Shown here: one piece after another, positions 6,634 to 9,443 of the stretch
Position numbering within the stretch: position 1 is the stretch's first letter
How the letters are laid out: the number at the start of each line of letters is the position of its first letter
Source: Bacteroidota bacterium
Lineage (GTDB): Bacteria; Bacteroidota; Ignavibacteria; UBA10030; UBA8401
Length of the DNA stretch: 9,443 nt
Assembly: GCA_023229405.1 (NCBI GenBank)
Contig: JALNZH010000131.1
Coordinates: forward strand, 1 to 9,443
Direction: 5' to 3'
Notes under the pieces: model-generated
Told to the model about the DNA's origin: nothing
What the model saw: only the letters and a program-made list of their open reading frames with translations
Databases searched by the model: none
Made by a program: the position numbers and the translations under genes

Positions 6634-7635
6634 CTATTTTCCTTTAATCCATTCTTCGGCGATCTGCACAGCATTTGTCGCCGCCCCTTTGCGGATATTG
6701 TCGGAGACGATCCACATATTCAATCCGTTCTTCACTGTCTCATCGCGGCGAACACGACCGACGAAGGTTTCATCTTTCTCGTATGCAAACAGCGGCATGG
6801 GATACACTTTTTCGAACGGTTTGTCCTGCACGATCACACCCGGCGCTTTGGCCAATAACGCGCGCACATCGTTCATCTCGAACGGTCGTTCGAATTCGAT
6901 GTTCACCGATTCACTGTGGCCGCCGATAACCGGAACACGTACGCAGGTAGCTGTGACAGCAATCGATTCATCTCCCATAATCTTTTGTGTCTCTTTTATC
7001 ATCTTATATTCTTCGCGAGTGTATCCATCTTCGAAAAATTCATCGATGTGCGGAATAAGATTGAATGATATCTGGTACGGAAATTTCGGATTCGTGATCG
7101 GCTCTTTATTCCACTCGTGCATCAGCTGATCGTACCCTTTTTGTCCCGCACCGGTAACGGATTGATAGGTCGAGACAACAACGCGCTTAATCTTATAGCG
7201 GTCATGCAGCGGCTTCAGAGCAACAACCATCTGAATTGTTGAACAGTTCGGATTTGCGATAATTCCTTTATGTTTGAAAATATCATTGCGGTTCACTTCC
7301 GGTACAACGAGAGGAACATCATTTTCCATCCGCCATGCGCTGCTGTTATCAATCACCAGTATGCCGTTTTTTGCCGCTGTCGGTGCAAATTCTCTGCTGG
7401 TCGATCCTCCGGCGGAGAACAATGCAATCTCGATATCCTTCCGCGACAGTGATTCGTGTGTTAATTGTTCTACGCGATACGACTTTCCTTTGAACTGCAC
7501 TTCCATCCCCACAGAACGTGCCGATGCCAATGGAATCAGTCGTCCCACTGGAAAATTCCGTTCTTCAAGCACCTGAATCATTTTTCTACCTACCATGCCG
7601 GTTGCACCGGCTACTATAACGTCATACAGCTTCAT
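6634..7635 (-). CDS. asd: Aspartate-semialdehyde dehydrogenase
   Basis: A 333-residue cytoplasmic enzyme that reduces aspartyl phosphate to aspartate semialdehyde with NADPH, the branch point to lysine/diaminopimelate, threonine and methionine. The N-terminal nucleotide-binding motif is GATGMVG (10-16). The catalytic cysteine lies in NPNCST (Cys131), STYQSVTGAGQKG (about 145-157) is the conserved substrate region, and RVPVIGGHSE supplies the catalytic histidine (His240). The length is normal for the family. The start is the ATG at 7635, with GAGGG eight bases upstream; the in-frame GTG at 7644 would add only MKT, with the GAGGG directly abutting it. It is third in the likely lysC-lysA-asd transcript, 84 bases after lysA, and is followed by a long hairpin. 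Confidence 0.96.
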   Translation of the reverse strand: MKLYDVIVAGATGMVGRKMIQVLEERNFPVGRLIPLASARSVGMEVQFKGKSYRVEQLTHESLSRKDIEIALFSAGGSTSREFAPTAAKNGILVIDNSSAWRMENDVPLVVPEVNRNDIFKHKGIIANPNCSTIQMVVALKPLHDRYKIKRVVVSTYQSVTGAGQKGYDQLMHEWNKEPITNPKFPYQISFNLIPHIDEFFEDGYTREEYKMIKETQKIMGDESIAVTATCVRVPVIGGHSESVNIEFERPFEMNDVRALLAKAPGVIVQDKPFEKVYPMPLFAYEKDETFVGRVRRDETVKNGLNMWIVSDNIRKGAATNAVQIAEEWIKGK

Positions 7636-7643
7636 TGTTTTCA

Positions 7644-7648
7644 CCCTC
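7644..7648 (-). promoter_or_regulatory. Ribosome binding site that decides the asd start
   Basis: GAGGG on the minus strand lies eight bases before the ATG at 7635. For the alternative GTG at 7644 this motif would overlap or touch the start codon, which argues for the ATG. Confidence 0.55.
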
Positions 7649-7719
7649 AGTATAGATTTGAATAAACTATTTCATTGCCATTTTCGAACCAACGATCTGA
7701 ATTATTGGTGACGCAGTTT

Positions 7720-8991
7720 CTATCGTAATTCCTCGATTGTTTCCCGCTCTCTAATTACCCGCACTTTGTCGCCATTCACCAGAACCTCGGCAAGCGCTGG
7801 ACGCGCATTGTAATGGGAGGAAAAGGCAAATCCGTACGCACCGGCGGTCAAGATCGCAATCAAATCACCACGCTGTACAAACGGCAATGTCCTCTCACGC
7901 GCAAAAAAGTCGCCGGTTTCGCAGACCGGACCGACCACGTCGACATTCTCTAAGATCGAATCGTTTAGTGTCAGCGGAACAATTTGATGATACGCCTGAT
8001 ACAGGCTGGGACGGATCAGATCGTTCATGCCGGCATCAACGATAACAAATTTTTTTACGCCGTTATCTTTTCGGTATAACACTTTTGTGATCAGAATTCC
8101 GGTATTCGCTACGATCGAGCGTCCCGGCTCGATCACAATTTTACATCCCGCCTGTTTAAGGATCGGGAGCACCGATGCGATAAATGCATTATTCAATGGA
8201 GCTTCGTCCGCCTCCGTCGCTTCTTCAACCGGAAGCATCGGATGTTTGACCGCATTTTTATACGTTACGCCGTACCCGCCGCCAAAATCGATATGTTGAA
8301 TAGTAATTCCGGTTTTCCGCAATTCCGTCACCAGATCGACGACCTTTTCAGCCGTTTGAACAAACGGATCAAGCTTGAGAATCTGTGAACCGATGTGGGT
8401 ATGGATACCGTCCACATGCAGATTCGGCAGTGCGTGAGCGTATTTGAACGTATTCACTGCAATGGCAATATCGATTCCGAATTTATTGGTTTTTAATCCA
8501 GTAGAAATATACGGATGAGTGGACGCGTCGATATCCGGATTGATACGAAGCGCAATGCGTGCTTTGGTGTTCATCCGTCCTGCAATCTCGTTGATGACGG
8601 CTAGTTCTTCAGTTGATTCCACATTAAACGAAAAGATGCCGTGCTTTAATGCATATTCGATTTCGCTATCCTGCTTCCCAACACCGGCAAAGGTGATCTT
8701 CGACGGATGAAATCCTGCTTTTAAGGCCAGATGAATTTCCCCTGCCGACACTGCATCCGCACCCGCCCCTTCGCTTACCAGCAGTTTAAGTAATTCCAGA
8801 TTGGAATTTGCTTTCAACGCATAACATGTTGTATGATCAACGCCGGCAAACGCACGATCAATAGATCGGAAATTATCGATCAGCTGTTGCCTGCTGTATA
8901 AATAGAGCGGTGTTCCAAATTCTTCCACAATCTCCGTAACGGACGTGTCTTCGCAATACAGCTGATTCTCTTTGAATTGGAAATGGGTCAT
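7720..8991 (-). CDS. lysA: Diaminopimelate decarboxylase
   Basis: A 423-residue PLP enzyme of the alanine racemase-like fold III group, converting meso-diaminopimelate to lysine. The PLP lysine lies in YALKANSN (about Lys60). Other visible family motifs are HTHIGSQ (about 197-203), FGGGYG (phosphate loop, about 236-241), EPGRSIVANTG (288-298), GPVCETGD with the substrate-binding Cys (about Cys357), and GAYGFAFSSHYNARP near the C-terminus. All key residues are present and the length is typical. The start is uncertain: ATG at 8991 gives MTHFQFKENQLYCED, the usual family beginning. ATG at 9003 adds four residues, and ATG at 9057 adds 22 residues that look like read-through of a repeat-containing spacer. 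None has a clear ribosome binding site. It lies between lysC and asd. Confidence 0.95.
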   Translation of the reverse strand: MTHFQFKENQLYCEDTSVTEIVEEFGTPLYLYSRQQLIDNFRSIDRAFAGVDHTTCYALKANSNLELLKLLVSEGAGADAVSAGEIHLALKAGFHPSKITFAGVGKQDSEIEYALKHGIFSFNVESTEELAVINEIAGRMNTKARIALRINPDIDASTHPYISTGLKTNKFGIDIAIAVNTFKYAHALPNLHVDGIHTHIGSQILKLDPFVQTAEKVVDLVTELRKTGITIQHIDFGGGYGVTYKNAVKHPMLPVEEATEADEAPLNNAFIASVLPILKQAGCKIVIEPGRSIVANTGILITKVLYRKDNGVKKFVIVDAGMNDLIRPSLYQAYHQIVPLTLNDSILENVDVVGPVCETGDFFARERTLPFVQRGDLIAILTAGAYGFAFSSHYNARPALAEVLVNGDKVRVIRERETIEELR

Positions 8992-9020
8992 AGGGTTTTT
9001 CATAAGAAATATTGAAGGCG

Positions 9021-9091
9021 TTAGGTTAAAGGGAATAGGCGATCGTGAGCAGTTCATTCATCGCACCAAATACCTATACCCTAAATCCTAA
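9021..9091. repeat. Imperfect inverted repeat in the lysC-lysA spacer
   Basis: The arm at 9021-9039 (TTAGGTTAAAGGGAATAGG) matches the reverse complement of 9073-9091 at 15 of 19 positions, with 33 bases between. No U-tract follows. It could be a degenerate mobile or REP-like element or a weak RNA structure between two cotranscribed genes; only a genome-wide comparison would tell. Confidence 0.35.
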
Positions 9092-9103
9092 TAGCCACTC
9101 TTA

Positions 9104-9443
9104 TCATTCAAAAATTTCCGGGAAATTCCCAGCGTTGGAAAAGAGTTCTTTGTGCAACCGCAGGACAACATCATCTACATGATCTTCGTCAATCACAAAA
9201 CTTAGATTGATCTCCGACGCACCCTGCGAGATCATATTAATATTCACATCGGAAATCGGCATGAGCATCTTCACTGCAAGTCCGGGACTGTTGCGGAGGT
9301 TATCCCCCACAATACAGACGATGGCTTTTTTATCGGCCACTGTCACTGTTGCAAAATGTTTCAGTTCGCGAACGATCTGTGCCAGGTGTTTTATGTTGTC
9401 GATCGTCGCCGTTACGCTTACTTCGGATGTTGCGACGGTATGA
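9104..9443 (-). CDS. lysC: Aspartate kinase, C-terminal regulatory part, cut by window edge
   Basis: The last 112 residues of aspartate kinase, open to the right edge. They hold the paired ACT regulatory region: HTVATSEVSVTATID at the start of the fragment, then IVGDNLRNSPGLAVKMLMPISDVNINMISQGASEINLSFVID, a strongly conserved stretch of the second ACT unit. These domains bind the feedback inhibitor, usually lysine or threonine. The kinase domain that makes aspartyl phosphate lies outside, so start, length and any fusion to homoserine dehydrogenase at the N-terminal side cannot be seen. The C-terminus ends in the window at 9104 after a short tail, so there is no C-terminal fusion. lysA follows after about 110 bases on the same strand. 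Confidence 0.93.
   Translation of the reverse strand, partial: HTVATSEVSVTATIDNIKHLAQIVRELKHFATVTVADKKAIVCIVGDNLRNSPGLAVKMLMPISDVNINMISQGASEINLSFVIDEDHVDDVVLRLHKELFSNAGNFPEIFE

Noticed and set aside
6689..7129. 146-residue plus-strand open frame
   Set aside because: Entirely antisense to asd, which is intact with all catalytic motifs; composition is that of a shadow frame.

Overview
The window reads as a piece of a moderate-GC bacterial chromosome. The closest feel is the Bacteroidota/Ignavibacteriota/Chlorobi side of the tree. This rests only on protein style: secreted M14 and S9 peptidases with '...FA-Q' signal peptides, and a lysC-lysA-asd order. It is an inference, not a database result. 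Almost all genes lie on the minus strand; only one, in the middle, is on the plus strand. I see no rRNA, tRNA, CRISPR array, insertion sequence or phage gene.

Region 1 (1-2862, minus strand) is a three-gene cluster for peptides and amino acids. In transcription order it holds a YbaK/ProX-type aminoacyl-tRNA deacylase, a secreted M14 zinc carboxypeptidase, and the start of a secreted prolyl oligopeptidase (S9A) that runs off the left edge. The gaps are small (47 and 14 bases), which fits one transcript.

Region 2 (2863-3742, plus strand) is a single divergent gene for an uncharacterised P-loop NTPase or kinase-like protein. It has a good ribosome binding site and a textbook intrinsic terminator.

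Region 3 (3749-6245, minus strand) holds two membrane transport genes: a DMT/EamA-like multi-span protein followed by an MFS transporter with features of the POT (peptide) family. The MFS gene is split by a frameshift exactly at a run of seven T in its coding strand. Upstream of the DMT-like gene is about 390 bases without a gene. That stretch contains a striking pair of interleaved inverted repeats (possible pseudoknot or operator), a candidate promoter and a long hairpin.

Region 4 (6583-9443, minus strand) is the lysine/diaminopimelate and threonine precursor branch: the C-terminal end of aspartate kinase (lysC), diaminopimelate decarboxylase (lysA) and aspartate-semialdehyde dehydrogenase (asd). 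It ends in a 19-bp hairpin that is fully paired, counting G-U pairs, only in the minus-strand RNA. Aspartate kinase and Asd make the first two steps from aspartate; LysA makes the last step to lysine.

Most of the window is ordinary metabolism. The parts worth a second look are the split MFS gene, the interleaved repeats at 6346-6377 and the orphan P-loop protein. I did not find convincing evidence of a wholly new multi-gene system.
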